In this document: piece after piece, positions 35,627-44,844 of the stretch | How positions within the stretch are numbered: the first letter of the stretch is position 1 | Layout: each line of letters opens with the position of its first letter | Source of the DNA: Verrucomicrobiota bacterium | GTDB taxonomy: Bacteria > Verrucomicrobiota > Verrucomicrobiia > Opitutales > Opitutaceae | Assembly (NCBI GenBank): GCA_016235555.1 | Contig: JACRKC010000069.1 | Coordinates: 62,001-126,000 of the forward strand | DNA: 64,000 nt | Direction: 5' to 3' | Notes under the pieces: model-generated | What the model saw: only the letters and a program-made list of their open reading frames with translations | Databases searched by the model: none | What the model was told of the DNA's origin: nothing | Program-made: the position numbers and the translations under genes

Positions 35627-37723
35627 GTGCTCTCCGACGCCTTTGCAGGCCTGCAAAAACTCATGCTCCCCGATCGCTGGCAGGCGCTCGCGGTGCAGGG
35701 GCTGCGGGCCGGGCGCGACGTGATTGTCGACGCCCCCACGGGCGCGGGAAAAACCTACGTCTTCGAACGCTGGGCCGAGCAGACGAACTTCGCCCGGCGC
35801 GCGCTTTTTACCGTCCCCACGCGCGCCCTCGCCAACGACAAGTTCGCCGAATGGCGCGCCCGCGACTGGCCCATCGGCATCATCACGGGGGATGTCTGCA
35901 TCGAGCCCGGGGCGCCCGTGGTCGTCGCCACGCTGGAGGCGGTGCAACGCCAGATCGGGCGGACCCCCGACGCGCGGCCCGAGGCGGGCGAACCGTTCCG
36001 CCTGCTCGTCGTGGACGAATATCACTGGCTCGCCGACGAGCACCGCGGCAACCACTACGAAGGCGTGATGCTGGCCGCGCCGCCCGATCTGCAATTCCTT
36101 TTGCTGTCCGGCGCCGTCGCCAATCCCACCGATGTGGCCGCGTGGCTCCGCCGGCTCGGCCGGGAGGTCGAGGTCGTGCAACACCGCGAGCGCCCGGTTC
36201 GACTCGAGGAGATCGAGGTCGACGACCTCGTGCATGGGCTGCCGCGCTGCATTGAGAGCTTCTGGGCCAGACGCGTGGCCGGAGCGCTGCGCGAAAACCT
36301 CGGTCCCGTGCTCGTGTTTGCGCCGCACCGGGCGGACGCCCAGCGGCTCGCCCGCCAGTTCGCCCGCGAGTTGCCGCTCGCCGATCCACTCACCCTGACC
36401 CCGGAACAGGAACAACTCTGCGGCCCGGAACTCACCAAACTCCTGCGCGCCCGGGTCGCGTATCACCACAGCGGTCTCACCTACGCGCAACGCGCCGGCG
36501 TGGTCGAGCCCCTCGCCAAAGCCGGCCAGCTCCGCGCCGTGGTCGCCACGCTGGGTCTCAGCGCCGGCATCAATTTTTCCCTCCGCTCCGTGCTCATCAC
36601 CGCGGGCGGCTACCGCCACGATCATTTCGAGCACGAGATCGAGCCCCATGAACTGCTGCAAATGATCGGGCGCGCCGGCCGGCGCGGGCTCGACGAGTTT
36701 GGCTATGTGCTGGTGAGCGGCAGCACGCCGCGCATGCGCCGCGCCGAGCCGCTGCAACTCAAGCGCGCCGCGCCGCTGCCGTGGGCGTTCTTCCTGCGCC
36801 AGCTCCGCGCCGGCCGCACCGCCGCCGCGATCGCCGGCACGGATGGCGTCCGCTTTTTCACCGATGAACCGCTGCCCCTCGGGCTCGAACAGACGGCGGC
36901 GCTCCCCGCGGATGCCCTGCCCTGCGGCCAGCGCACCGACACCGGTCGCGCCCGGCTCGTGCGCCGGGAACGCAATCCGTTTCCGGGTTGCGCCGGCTGC
37001 GCGCAGCGCGCGGCCTGTCTCGCCCTCCCGCCCCAGCCGACACTGTTGTGGCAGTGGCAGCGCACCGGCGTGCTCGACCGCGAACTCCGCCTGACCGTGC
37101 GCGGCGAGATCGTTTCCTTCTTTCTCGGCCCCGAAGGCCTCGCGCTCGCCGCCGCGCTGGAAGACCACCGCTACGCGCTCGACGAGCTGTTGTTCGATGG
37201 CGCCAACCTTTTCGCCGGCGACCGGTTTTCCGGCACCAACCCGCGACGCCTTGGCCGCCTTGCCGCGGTTTGCGAACGCGCTTACCGCCGCCTCACCATC
37301 GACGGCTGGCTGCACGAAGGCGTGCCGCTGCAATACGGCTCGGGTGCCAGCGAGGTCGTGCGCGCCCTCATCGCCGAGGGCGCGCGCACGCGCGAGGCGC
37401 TCGAGGGCATCGACACCGCCGGCCGCGGCGATGTGGATCGGCTGCTCACCGAGTGGCGCAGCCTGCTCCGCCAGGTCGCCGCCGCCGGCCCACTGCTCGG
37501 CGACGGAATGACCATGACCGGCCGCGATCAATTCATCGCCGAGCGCTGGGACGAGTTCCGCCAGCTCGCCCGCGAGTGGCTCCGCGAGGCCAAGGCTGAC
37601 TCGCTGCCCGAGCTACCGTCACTCACCGCCGACCAACGCCGCCCCGTCAATCACACCGTCCTGCGCAACCCCCGTCCCCCCCCTCCACCGCAACGGGCCC
37701 CGGCGCCGGCGGGGCGGCGTTGA
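35627..37723 (+). CDS. Ski2-like DExH helicase with a four-cysteine site
   Basis: 698 residues from GTG 35627. The superfamily 2 motifs run: Walker A APTGAGKT (about 41-48), TRALANDK, DEYH (motif II, Tyr in place of Val), SGAVANPTD (motif III), ATLGLSAGIN and the motif VI QMIGRAGRRG. The order and spacing are those of Ski2-like helicases. Four cysteines, Cys433, Cys455, Cys458 and Cys464, suggest a Zn or Fe-S site after the helicase core. The C-terminus is Pro/Arg-rich. Probable role in DNA repair or RNA handling, not decided by context. Confidence 0.85.
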   Translation: MLSDAFAGLQKLMLPDRWQALAVQGLRAGRDVIVDAPTGAGKTYVFERWAEQTNFARRALFTVPTRALANDKFAEWRARDWPIGIITGDVCIEPGAPVVVATLEAVQRQIGRTPDARPEAGEPFRLLVVDEYHWLADEHRGNHYEGVMLAAPPDLQFLLLSGAVANPTDVAAWLRRLGREVEVVQHRERPVRLEEIEVDDLVHGLPRCIESFWARRVAGALRENLGPVLVFAPHRADAQRLARQFARELPLADPLTLTPEQEQLCGPELTKLLRARVAYHHSGLTYAQRAGVVEPLAKAGQLRAVVATLGLSAGINFSLRSVLITAGGYRHDHFEHEIEPHELLQMIGRAGRRGLDEFGYVLVSGSTPRMRRAEPLQLKRAAPLPWAFFLRQLRAGRTAAAIAGTDGVRFFTDEPLPLGLEQTAALPADALPCGQRTDTGRARLVRRERNPFPGCAGCAQRAACLALPPQPTLLWQWQRTGVLDRELRLTVRGEIVSFFLGPEGLALAAALEDHRYALDELLFDGANLFAGDRFSGTNPRRLGRLAAVCERAYRRLTIDGWLHEGVPLQYGSGASEVVRALIAEGARTREALEGIDTAGRGDVDRLLTEWRSLLRQVAAAGPLLGDGMTMTGRDQFIAERWDEFRQLAREWLREAKADSLPELPSLTADQRRPVNHTVLRNPRPPPPPQRAPAPAGRR

Positions 37724-37813
37724 CTGCCGCGTCCTTTGCGAAAGACGCACCCTTGGTTGGCCTGGCCCGGCATTCCGCTTGAGGTGCGGTGCCCCCGGGC
37801 GTAGCGAGCTGGC

Positions 37814-38785
37814 ATGAAAGGTTCGCCGCGGAAGCCGCCGGCCATGAACCGGCGCGGGTTTCTGAAGTCGTCGTTGCTGGCCCCGGCGGTCGCCGGACTC
37901 AGCCTGAGTTTCGAGGAACACGCCCTGCTCGGTGCCGAACCCGCCAAGGTGCGCCCGGCTCCTGCTGCCGGTGGCACCATGCCCTGCGGGCGCATCGGCC
38001 AACTTGAGGTGAGTCGTCTCATCTGCGGCGGCAATCTCACGAGCGGTTTCGCGCACAGCCGCGATCTCATCTACGTCTCGGCGTTGCTGAAGAACTATTT
38101 CACTCCGGAGAAAGTCTTCGCGACGTGGCGCAAGTGCGAGGAGAACGGCATCAACACCGCGGTCCTCCGCCTCGACGCCGACGTGCTCCGCCTCCTCAAC
38201 GACTACTGGTTCGGCGAGGGCGGAAAAATCCAATGGATCGCGCAGTGCACGCTGCCGAAGGCGGATTGGAAATCCGACATCCTCCGTGCCATCGACGCCG
38301 GCGCGCACGCCGCGTTCGTGCATGGCGGCGTGGCGGACGACTGCGTGAAAACCAACCGGCTCGACGATCTCGCCAAGGCCGTGGAACTCATCCGCCAGAA
38401 CGGCCGGCCGGCCGGCATCGGCGGTCACATGACCGAGGTCCCGATCGCGGTCAGCCAGCGGGGCATCGGCGTCGATTTCTGGATGAAGACGCTCAACGCG
38501 AAGAACTACTGGTCCGCCGGCCCCATGCCGCGACATGACAGCGTCTTCGACGAGACGCCCGGGAAGACCATCGAGTTCATGCGAGGCAACGACCGGCCGT
38601 GGATCGCTTACAAGGTGCTGGGCGCCGGCGCGATCAAGCCCGAGGAGGGTTTCCGCTACGCGCTCGAAAACGGCGCCGATTTCATGTGCGTCGGCATGTT
38701 TGATTTCCAGGTCGACGAGGATGCGCGGATTGCGCGCCGCCTCCTGGCCGGCCAGATGACGCGCGCCCGCGCCTGGTGCGCGTAG
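37814..38785 (+). CDS. Tat-exported aldo/keto-reductase-like protein
   Basis: 323 residues; ATG 37814 or ATG 37844 (MNRRGFLKSSLLAP) both include the twin-arginine signal. The mature part is a TIM-barrel-like protein with ICGGNLTSGFAHSRDLIY, then WIAQCTLPKADWKSD, GIGGHMTEVPIAV and a C-terminal FMCVGMFDFQVDED. This looks like a divergent aldo/keto-reductase-related family found in Verrucomicrobiota and Planctomycetota; the usual Asp-Tyr-Lys-His tetrad is not clear, so catalytic activity is uncertain. It is about 90 bases after the helicase. Confidence 0.7.
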   Translation: MKGSPRKPPAMNRRGFLKSSLLAPAVAGLSLSFEEHALLGAEPAKVRPAPAAGGTMPCGRIGQLEVSRLICGGNLTSGFAHSRDLIYVSALLKNYFTPEKVFATWRKCEENGINTAVLRLDADVLRLLNDYWFGEGGKIQWIAQCTLPKADWKSDILRAIDAGAHAAFVHGGVADDCVKTNRLDDLAKAVELIRQNGRPAGIGGHMTEVPIAVSQRGIGVDFWMKTLNAKNYWSAGPMPRHDSVFDETPGKTIEFMRGNDRPWIAYKVLGAGAIKPEEGFRYALENGADFMCVGMFDFQVDEDARIARRLLAGQMTRARAWCA

Positions 38786-38911
38786 CGTTTTCCGGGGTCC
38801 GCACCCCGCTCGGACTGCAACGCCTCACGCGGATCGGGCCACCCCGCCCGGCACCGACATCGCGCGCGCACTTGCCTCGGCGGCGATCCGCGGTTGAGTC
38901 GCTCGATCCCC

Positions 38912-39619
38912 ATGACCCTCGATCAAGTGATGGCGGAACTCGCCGCCAAGGGCAGCGAATCCGTGAAACGCATTTTCGCCCGTCACGGCGCCAAGGAGCC
39001 GTTTTTCGGCGTCAAAGTCGCCGACCTCAAAGTCATTTCCAAAAAAATCAAAGGCGACCAGGCGCTCGCCTTGCAGTTGTTCGCCACCGGTAATGGCGAC
39101 GCACAATATCTGGCCGGGATGATCGCCGACGGAAAACGAATGACGGCCGCCCAACTCAGATCCTGGGCGAACCAGGCCGCCTGGCGCATGGTTTCCGGCA
39201 CCACCGTTCCCTGGGTGGCTGCCGAGCATCCGGACGGCGTGGCCCTCGCGCTCAAGTGGATCGACTCGCCGAAGGTCCACGTCGCCTGCGCGGGCTGGCA
39301 CACGCTGGGCGCGCTCGCCACCACCGTGGCGGACGACCAGCTCCCGGCGGAGAAGTTTTCCGCCCTGCTGGATCGGATTGCAGAAACGCTGCCGTCGTCT
39401 CCCGACCTCGTGCGCTACGCGATGAACTACTTCGTGATCGCCTGCGGCACCTACGTCGCCGCGCTCGGCCCCAAGGCCATCGCGACGGCGCGAAAGCTCG
39501 GCCAGGTGAAGGTCGACCTCGGCGAGACCGACTGCAAAGTGCCCGATGCCGAGGATTACATGGTGAAATGCCGCCGCGGCCGGCCGATTGCGCCCAAGCG
39601 CAAGACGATGCGGTGCTGA
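38912..39619 (+). CDS. AlkD-like DNA alkylation repair protein
   Basis: 235 residues from ATG 38912 (MTLDQVMAELAAKG); TTG 38894 would add six residues. The helical HEAT-like repeats match the DNA alkylation repair family (GVKVADLKVISKKIKGDQ, WANQAAWRMVSGT, VRYAMNYFVIACGTYV). These glycosylases or their relatives excise alkylated bases. The C-terminal RRGRPIAPKRKTMRC is basic and may contact DNA. It is a lone cytoplasmic gene. Confidence 0.82.
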   Translation: MTLDQVMAELAAKGSESVKRIFARHGAKEPFFGVKVADLKVISKKIKGDQALALQLFATGNGDAQYLAGMIADGKRMTAAQLRSWANQAAWRMVSGTTVPWVAAEHPDGVALALKWIDSPKVHVACAGWHTLGALATTVADDQLPAEKFSALLDRIAETLPSSPDLVRYAMNYFVIACGTYVAALGPKAIATARKLGQVKVDLGETDCKVPDAEDYMVKCRRGRPIAPKRKTMRC

Positions 39620-39771
39620 GCGGCGCGCGCCTTGCGCCGGGCGCCGTGGTGCCGACGCGCTTCGCAGCGCAATGCCAGCGTCGTCGCCGCTCGCCGGCCA
39701 CACCGTCTCACGCGGCTCTCCGCCCAACCGCCGTCTGATACCGACGTCCCGTAGCTTTCAGACTTTCCGTT

Positions 39772-39818
39772 GTGGGCCCGCCCGCTGGGCGGGCAGCCCG
39801 GCCACCGGCCGGGCCTAC
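39772..39818. repeat. Two-hairpin element (GTGGG...CCTAC)
   Basis: Hairpin 1 GCCCGCCC-GCT-GGGCGGGC (39776-39794) and hairpin 2 GCCCGGCC-ACC-GGCCGGGC (39796-39814), each perfect, separated by one base and bounded by GTGG and CTAC. Confidence 0.85.
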
Positions 39819-39843
39819 AGTCCAAAAAACGTGGCACAGTCCG

Positions 39844-39900
39844 TTAGCTGCGAGCGCCAGCGAGTGGCGAGCGCTCCTCCCGCTGAGCGCTCGCGGCGAC
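39844..39900. repeat. Imperfect palindromic element
   Basis: The arm GCTGCGAGCGCCAGCGAG is matched in reverse complement by the segment ending GCGGCGAC, with several mismatches. The arm shares GAGCGCCAGCGAG with the element at 7262. Confidence 0.5.
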
Positions 39901-39997
39901 CGGCACGAATCCTCCCGCTCGCGACACCGGGGTTGCTTCCGAAGCAGCCTCGGTGGAGTTACGTGCAGGGCCATCCCGCGAACGGCGCGTCCGCCGA

Positions 39998-40297
39998 TCA
40001 CCAGCGCAGGCGCCGGGCCGGCACCTCGATGAACGGTGTGAAGGGCGTGAGCAAACGGATCAGCAGCAAGGGCGCGGGCGACGTGGGGCGGTCGGTGCGC
40101 GGTGCAGCGGGACGCGGCTCGGTCACTTTCACCGACCGCGCGCCGGGCCGGCGGGGCGGAGTGGTCGCACTTGAGCCGACGGTGACCGACGGCGGCCCGC
40201 CGTTCTTTTCGGTTGAAACCGGCGCGTCCGCGGCGGGCGCACCGTGTGCCCGGCTGAACAACGCCCCCGCCACCAGCAGAGTTCGAATGGTTTTCAT
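39998..40297 (-). CDS. Small exported Pro-rich protein
   Basis: 99 residues. A strong ribosome-binding site, GGGGAGGTGA, lies 6 bases before ATG 40297, and the product starts with a good signal peptide (MKTIRTLLVAGALFSRAHG). The remainder is Pro/Arg/Ser/Thr-rich with no known domain. It lies beyond the stop codon of the luciferase-like gene, with a 57-base gap, and is read in the same direction. Function unknown. Confidence 0.6.
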   Translation of the reverse strand: MKTIRTLLVAGALFSRAHGAPAADAPVSTEKNGGPPSVTVGSSATTPPRRPGARSVKVTEPRPAAPRTDRPTSPAPLLLIRLLTPFTPFIEVPARRLRW

Positions 40298-40354
40298 GGG
40301 GATTCACCTCCCCTACACCCGCCGGTCGGTGAAATGGCACAGCGCCCACCCCCG

Positions 40355-41389
40355 TCAGCTGGATTTCGAGCCAAGCGCCCGCCTGACCAGCGGAGCCACC
40401 CGTGTCCCCAGCAGCTCGATCGCCTGCAACAGCTGGCGGTGGGTCAGCAGCCGATTGTCGAGCAGGATGCTCAGCCGGTCGAAGCCGCCGAGGGCGGCGT
40501 GCTCGAGCATGATCTTCTCCGCCACCGCGTCCGCATCGCCCACGTGCAAGGCGCCGACCAGGTCGCACTGCGCGTCGAATTGGGTTCGGGTCGGCGGGGG
40601 CCAGCCGCGCTCGCGACCAATCCGCCCGAACATCTCGCGGTAGCCCGGCCAGAACGCATCCCGCGCCGCCGCCGCCCCCTCGGCCAGAAATCCGATCGTG
40701 TGCAACCCGACGAACCGCTTGTCCGCCGGGTGCCCGCCCTGATGCCAGGCCCGGCGGTAAAGATCGACGAGGGGGCGAAACTGCGCCGGCTGCCCGCCGA
40801 TAATCGCGACCACGAGCGGCAGACCGAGCGCGCCGGCACGAATCACCGACTGCGGGGTGCCGCCCACGCCGACATAAACGGGCAACGGATTCTGCACGGG
40901 CCGCGGGTAGACGCCCTGACCGTTCAACGGCGCGCGATGCTGACCCGACCAATGCACCGCCGTCTGCGCACGGATTTTCAGCAGGAGCTCAAGCTTCTCG
41001 GCGAAGAGTTCGTCGTAATGCTCCAGGTCGTATCCGAACAGCGGGTAGGATTCGATGAACGACCCCCGCCCGACGATGATCTCGGCCCGGCCCTGCGACA
41101 GCAGGTCGACCGTGGCGAATTGCTGAAACACCCGCACGGGATCGTCGGAGCTCAGCACGGTGACCGCGCTGGCCAGCCGGATGCGTTTGGTGCGCGCGGC
41201 CGCGGCACCGAGCAGCACGGTGGGAGCGGACGAAACAAAGTCAGGACGGTGATGCTCGCCGATGCCGAACACATCCAAGCCAACCTGATCCGCCAGCTCG
41301 ATCTGTTCGAGCAACTCCTGGACGCGCACCGCATCTCCCGTCTCCCCGGCCTTCGCCGTCGCCACAAAACTATCCACGCCGAATTGCAT
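40355..41389 (-). CDS. Luciferase-like (LLM class) flavin oxidoreductase
   Basis: 344 residues from ATG 41389 (MQFGVDSFVATAKAGETGD). The bacterial-luciferase-like TIM barrel shows FGIGEHHRPDF, RIRLASAVTVLSSDDPVRVFQQFATVDLLS, AEIIVGRGS and PVYVGVGGTPQS. The family uses reduced FMN or F420 to oxidise or dehydrogenate small molecules. The substrate cannot be predicted. Its subfamily resembles the single-domain F420/FMN-independent 'LLM class' proteins common in soil bacteria. No partner flavin reductase is nearby. Confidence 0.88.
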   Translation of the reverse strand: MQFGVDSFVATAKAGETGDAVRVQELLEQIELADQVGLDVFGIGEHHRPDFVSSAPTVLLGAAAARTKRIRLASAVTVLSSDDPVRVFQQFATVDLLSQGRAEIIVGRGSFIESYPLFGYDLEHYDELFAEKLELLLKIRAQTAVHWSGQHRAPLNGQGVYPRPVQNPLPVYVGVGGTPQSVIRAGALGLPLVVAIIGGQPAQFRPLVDLYRRAWHQGGHPADKRFVGLHTIGFLAEGAAAARDAFWPGYREMFGRIGRERGWPPPTRTQFDAQCDLVGALHVGDADAVAEKIMLEHAALGGFDRLSILLDNRLLTHRQLLQAIELLGTRVAPLVRRALGSKSS

Positions 41390-41617
41390 GGCCGGCACTC
41401 GACGGGTTTTCGCCAAAAACGCCAGCCACCTTTTCCCGATTCGCTCCCGACCCGAGATTGTCAGCCCGCCACGTCGGTGCAGCGGCGCAAAATAAACACG
41501 ACGTGGCACAGCCCGGTCGCAGCGAGGCCCACGGCCGTCGAGATATTGCCCCGCTCACTCCCGCCGCCGCTCAGTCGGACGACGAAGATTGGACCCGGTG
41601 TTTTTTTGCCTCCCCAA

Positions 41618-42811
41618 TCAGCGCTTCAAGGTGGCGCAGAACCTCGCGAGACGGGCCACGCCTTTCGCGATGATCTCATCGCTCGTGGCGTAGCTCAGTC
41701 GCAGGTAGCCCTCGGCGCCGAACGCGCTGCCGGGCACCGCCGCCACTTTCTCCTGGTCGAGGAGGCGGGCGCAGAAGTCCTGATCCTTGAGGCCGAAGCT
41801 CGTGATATTCGGAAACAGATAAAACGCCCCCTGTGCGAGCTGGCAGGTGATGCCGGGAATCTTGTTCAGCTCGGCGTGCAGGTTTTTGCGCCGGCGGTCG
41901 AAGGCGCCCAGCATTTCCTTGAGCGCGGCCGCGGTGTTTTCCTTTTCTTTCAGCGCCGCCAGGGCCCCGTATTGCGCGAACGTCGTGACGTTGGACGACA
42001 TCTGGCTCTGCAATTCCGCGATCGCCTTGGCGATGGGCGCCGGCGCGAGCGTGGTGCCGATGCGCCAGCCGGTCATCGCATAGGTCTTGGAAAAACCGGC
42101 GACCGTGATCGTGCGGGCCTCGGCGTCCTTGCTGAGCGTCGCGATGCACGTGGGTTTCACGCCGTCATAGACGAGGTGTTCATACATCTCGTCCGACAGA
42201 ATGTAGAGGTTGTGCTTGAGCGCGACCGCGACAATCGCCTCGAGTTCGGCCCGCGAATAGACGGCGCCGGTCGGATTCGAGGGCGAATTGAGGATGAGCA
42301 GTTTCGTCCGCGGGGTGATGGCGCGCTCCACCATCTCGGGCGTGAGACGGAAACCGGTGCGATCATCGGCGAGGACAAATTTCGGCGTGGCGCCGGCCAG
42401 TTTGACCATCTCGGGATAGCTCACCCAGAACGGCGCCGGCACGATCGCTTCGTCGCCCGGCGAGCAGGTGGCGAGCACGCCGAGGTAGCAGTTGAACTTG
42501 CCGCCGGGCGAGACGATGACCTGGGAGGGGGCGGCCTTCAGGCCGTATTCCGCGGCGTAGCGTTCGACGATGGCCTGGCGCAGCGGCTCGATGCCGGGCG
42601 TCGGCGCATACTTCGTCTTGCCGGCCTTGAGGGCGGCGATGCAGGCGACCTTGATGTGCTCGGGCGTATCGAAGTCCGGCTCACCCGCCGCAAAGCCGCA
42701 CACATCCTCCCCGGCGGCGGCGAGCGCCTTGGCCTTCGCGTCGACCGCCAGCGTCGGCGAGGGAGCGATGTTCTGAGCCCAGACAGAGAGGGGACGAGGT
42801 GCGTTGGACAT
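41618..42811 (-). CDS. Class I pyridoxal-phosphate aminotransferase (AspC/Aat type)
   Basis: 397 residues from ATG 42811. Fold type I hallmarks are present: the N-terminal substrate loop [32 protein letters not shown] and the PLP lysine Lys242 in [15 protein letters not shown]. The C-terminal Arg of the substrate pocket is in YLRLSYATS. The pattern is that of aspartate/prephenate aminotransferases of the Igamma subfamily. It catalyses amino-group transfer between aspartate (or similar) and 2-oxoglutarate in the cytoplasm. Confidence 0.92.
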   Translation of the reverse strand: MSNAPRPLSVWAQNIAPSPTLAVDAKAKALAAAGEDVCGFAAGEPDFDTPEHIKVACIAALKAGKTKYAPTPGIEPLRQAIVERYAAEYGLKAAPSQVIVSPGGKFNCYLGVLATCSPGDEAIVPAPFWVSYPEMVKLAGATPKFVLADDRTGFRLTPEMVERAITPRTKLLILNSPSNPTGAVYSRAELEAIVAVALKHNLYILSDEMYEHLVYDGVKPTCIATLSKDAEARTITVAGFSKTYAMTGWRIGTTLAPAPIAKAIAELQSQMSSNVTTFAQYGALAALKEKENTAAALKEMLGAFDRRRKNLHAELNKIPGITCQLAQGAFYLFPNITSFGLKDQDFCARLLDQEKVAAVPGSAFGAEGYLRLSYATSDEIIAKGVARLARFCATLKR

Positions 42812-42899
42812 GGACGTAAAAGCATCCACTTCAACGGGAGCGGCGCGTGAAACGCAAGCTCCCCCTCGGCCCGGCGTGTCTTACGCCCGGCGCCGCCGC

Positions 42900-43217
42900 C
42901 TACCTTTTCTTCTTTGCCGGTTTGACCGGCAGACTCTCGAGGGCGAGCCGGAGCAGCTCGCCTACGCTGGCATCCTTCTGCCGCGCGTAGCGCTTGAGCA
43001 TCGCGCGTTGCTCGCCGGTCACGCGCACGGAGATCTGGGTGTGCGGATCGCGGGTGGGCGCGCAGCTTTCAAAATCAAAACTCTCGATCGCCAGGCGCAC
43101 CACCTCGCTGGCGGTGGCAAAGCCGTGGCCTTTGCGGCAGGCGGCGATTCGCGCGATCAAGGAGACGGGCAAATCGAATGTGAGTGGGGCGGAACCTTTG
43201 CGGGATGAACGTGACAT
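42900..43217 (-). CDS. Double ribbon-helix-helix DNA-binding protein
   Basis: 105 residues from ATG 43217. Two tandem ribbon-helix-helix-like units are visible: LTFDLPVSLIARIAACRKG...TASEVVRLAIESF (about 10-50) and ISVRVTGEQRAMLKRYARQ...SVGELLRLALESL (about 60-95), with a lysine-rich tail. RHH proteins normally dimerise from one unit per chain, so this chain could fold as a single-chain dimer. Likely a transcription factor or antitoxin-like protein; no toxin gene is adjacent. Confidence 0.65.
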   Translation of the reverse strand: MSRSSRKGSAPLTFDLPVSLIARIAACRKGHGFATASEVVRLAIESFDFESCAPTRDPHTQISVRVTGEQRAMLKRYARQKDASVGELLRLALESLPVKPAKKKR

Positions 43218-43305
43218 GGCAGCAGGGGCGGAAGCGGTTGGGAGGGAGTGAGCAGGCACCTACTTGCCGGTGGCGGCAACAGAAAACTCGCCGGTCGGAT
43301 GCGGG

Positions 43306-43962
43306 TTACTCGGCGTGCTGGAGGAGCAATTCGTAGGCCTCGTGCGGCGAGGTTACGGTGCGCCAGGCCTTTTCCCGCACCTCTCCGTCGACCAGGCGGC
43401 CGTGACGGATGAGCAACGCGGGCACGCCACAGCCCGCGGCACCGAGCACGTCCACATCGGCGTCGCCGACCATCATCACTTCCGCCGGCGCCAACCCCAG
43501 CCGCGAGAGGATCTCGCGCAGTCCTTCCGGGTCCGGCTTGTGGGTCGGCAGATCGTCGCCGCAGACCACCGCGGCAAAATGCTCCGTGAGACGGTGCTCC
43601 CGGAGCAGGACCTCGGTCGAGAGCCGGTCCCGCCCGGTCCAAAGCGCCAGCACGATCCCCGCGGACCGCAGTCGCTGCAACACCACCTCGACGCCATCGA
43701 ACGGTCGGATGAGGTGTTGATTGCGCAGGTGATAGTCGCCCATGCGCGCCACGGCCACCGGCACGTGACGCGCGTCGTCCAGCAGATCGCGCAGGAAGCG
43801 CTCGGGCGGTCCGCCCAGCTTGGCAAAAATATCCATGGTCGGCCGGGGCCCGAACGGCTCGATCGCATGCGTGATGGCCCGCAGAACCAGCGGCAGGCTG
43901 TCGACCAGCGTGCCGTCGAAATCGAACACGACGGCGCGGAGTGTCTTTTCGCGCGGGCTCAT
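43306..43962 (-). CDS. HAD-family phosphatase (phosphoglycolate phosphatase-like)
   Basis: 218 residues from ATG 43962, whose ATGA overlap with the preceding stop codon supports the start. The HAD motifs are: I VFDFDGTLVDS, II ALWTGRD, III HKPDPEG and IV GDADVDVLGA, with a C1 cap domain between I and II. It is likely a small-molecule phosphatase. Third gene of the secG operon. Confidence 0.88.
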   Translation of the reverse strand: MSPREKTLRAVVFDFDGTLVDSLPLVLRAITHAIEPFGPRPTMDIFAKLGGPPERFLRDLLDDARHVPVAVARMGDYHLRNQHLIRPFDGVEVVLQRLRSAGIVLALWTGRDRLSTEVLLREHRLTEHFAAVVCGDDLPTHKPDPEGLREILSRLGLAPAEVMMVGDADVDVLGAAGCGVPALLIRHGRLVDGEVREKAWRTVTSPHEAYELLLQHAE

Positions 43963-44837
43963 CGTCCGAGGGGAATCACTTGTTCGGATGGCGGTGCCGC
44001 GATGGCGCGATCCAGCGCCGCCGGGGTGAACATCGATTCGGGCAGCATCAGGTTCATGGCCGCGCCGGTGACCACCAATCGCGTCTTGTCCCGGCGCGCC
44101 TCGTCGCGCACCTCGAGCGATTTCACGATCCACTGCCCGGACACTTTTTTGAGATCAACCAGCGTGAGCGTTTTGGTGACCGAACCATCGGCGGCGAACC
44201 ATTCGGTTTGCACCGGAGCGTCATACTGCGTGTCAAAACACGCTCGCACCGCGGATAGCGACACGCCCGTCGGCGCAAAGTCCGGCGGCGGCCGGAAAAG
44301 GAACTCGTGCGCCGGCCGCCCGCGCACGCGCAGAATCCGCTCCACCGTCGGGTCCGGCCAGGACAAATACGGCATGAGCAGATCGAACGCCGCCAGCTCC
44401 ACGCCCGGCACCAACGCTTCGAACAGCGCAGCGGCCGGCAACGGTTCAGCCCGTCCTTCTTTCAGCCGCCACGCCATCGGCGTCAGCCCGTGCTGAACCA
44501 GCAGTCGGCGCTCCACGCCATCGGCACCGGTCACATTGATGCGCTCGACCGCCCCGAGGGAGTTGCGGCTGCCCCACAGGCGCCCGGTGAACACCTTGGT
44601 TTCACCACGCCGCGGCATTTGCTGCAGCTCAAACTCCAGGAAGTAATGTCCGGCGATGCCGGACTGCCGGAACTGTTCGAGAATGCGGGCCGCCTCAGCC
44701 GCATCGGGTTTGCCGATTTGGGCCAGCGGCGCGGGCTGAGCGGGAGGCGCCGCGGCGCGCACGCAGGCCGCCAGACCGGCGAGAACGAAAAACGCCCGCC
44801 GGACGATGGCGGGCGCAACCCTGCGGTATCTCGCCAT
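43959..44837 (-). CDS. LolA/YaiO-like outer-membrane lipoprotein-sorting protein
   Basis: 292 residues from ATG 44837, with signal peptide (MARYRRVAPAIVRRAFFVLAGLAAC). A Pro/Ala linker precedes a beta-rich domain of the outer-membrane lipoprotein-sorting type (YFLEFELQQMPRRGETKVFTG, then VLRVRGRPAHEFLF and LTLVDLKKVSGQWIVKSLEVRDE, each quoted in part). It would act in the periplasm on lipids or lipoproteins. It follows secG by 7 bases and overlaps the HAD gene by 4. Confidence 0.75.
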   Translation of the reverse strand: MARYRRVAPAIVRRAFFVLAGLAACVRAAAPPAQPAPLAQIGKPDAAEAARILEQFRQSGIAGHYFLEFELQQMPRRGETKVFTGRLWGSRNSLGAVERINVTGADGVERRLLVQHGLTPMAWRLKEGRAEPLPAAALFEALVPGVELAAFDLLMPYLSWPDPTVERILRVRGRPAHEFLFRPPPDFAPTGVSLSAVRACFDTQYDAPVQTEWFAADGSVTKTLTLVDLKKVSGQWIVKSLEVRDEARRDKTRLVVTGAAMNLMLPESMFTPAALDRAIAAPPSEQVIPLGR

Positions 44838-44844
44838 CAGCGGC

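Larger units (their letters stand above)
39620..39997. other. Palindrome-bearing gap
   Basis: No gene is supported. The gap carries a perfect two-hairpin element at 39772-39818 and a looser one at 39844-39900. Confidence 0.55.

Noticed and set aside
40244-42850. Long plus-strand frame across the luciferase-like and aminotransferase genes
   Set aside because: Antisense to two genes with conserved catalytic motifs; its product is Arg/His/Gln-rich and resembles no protein.
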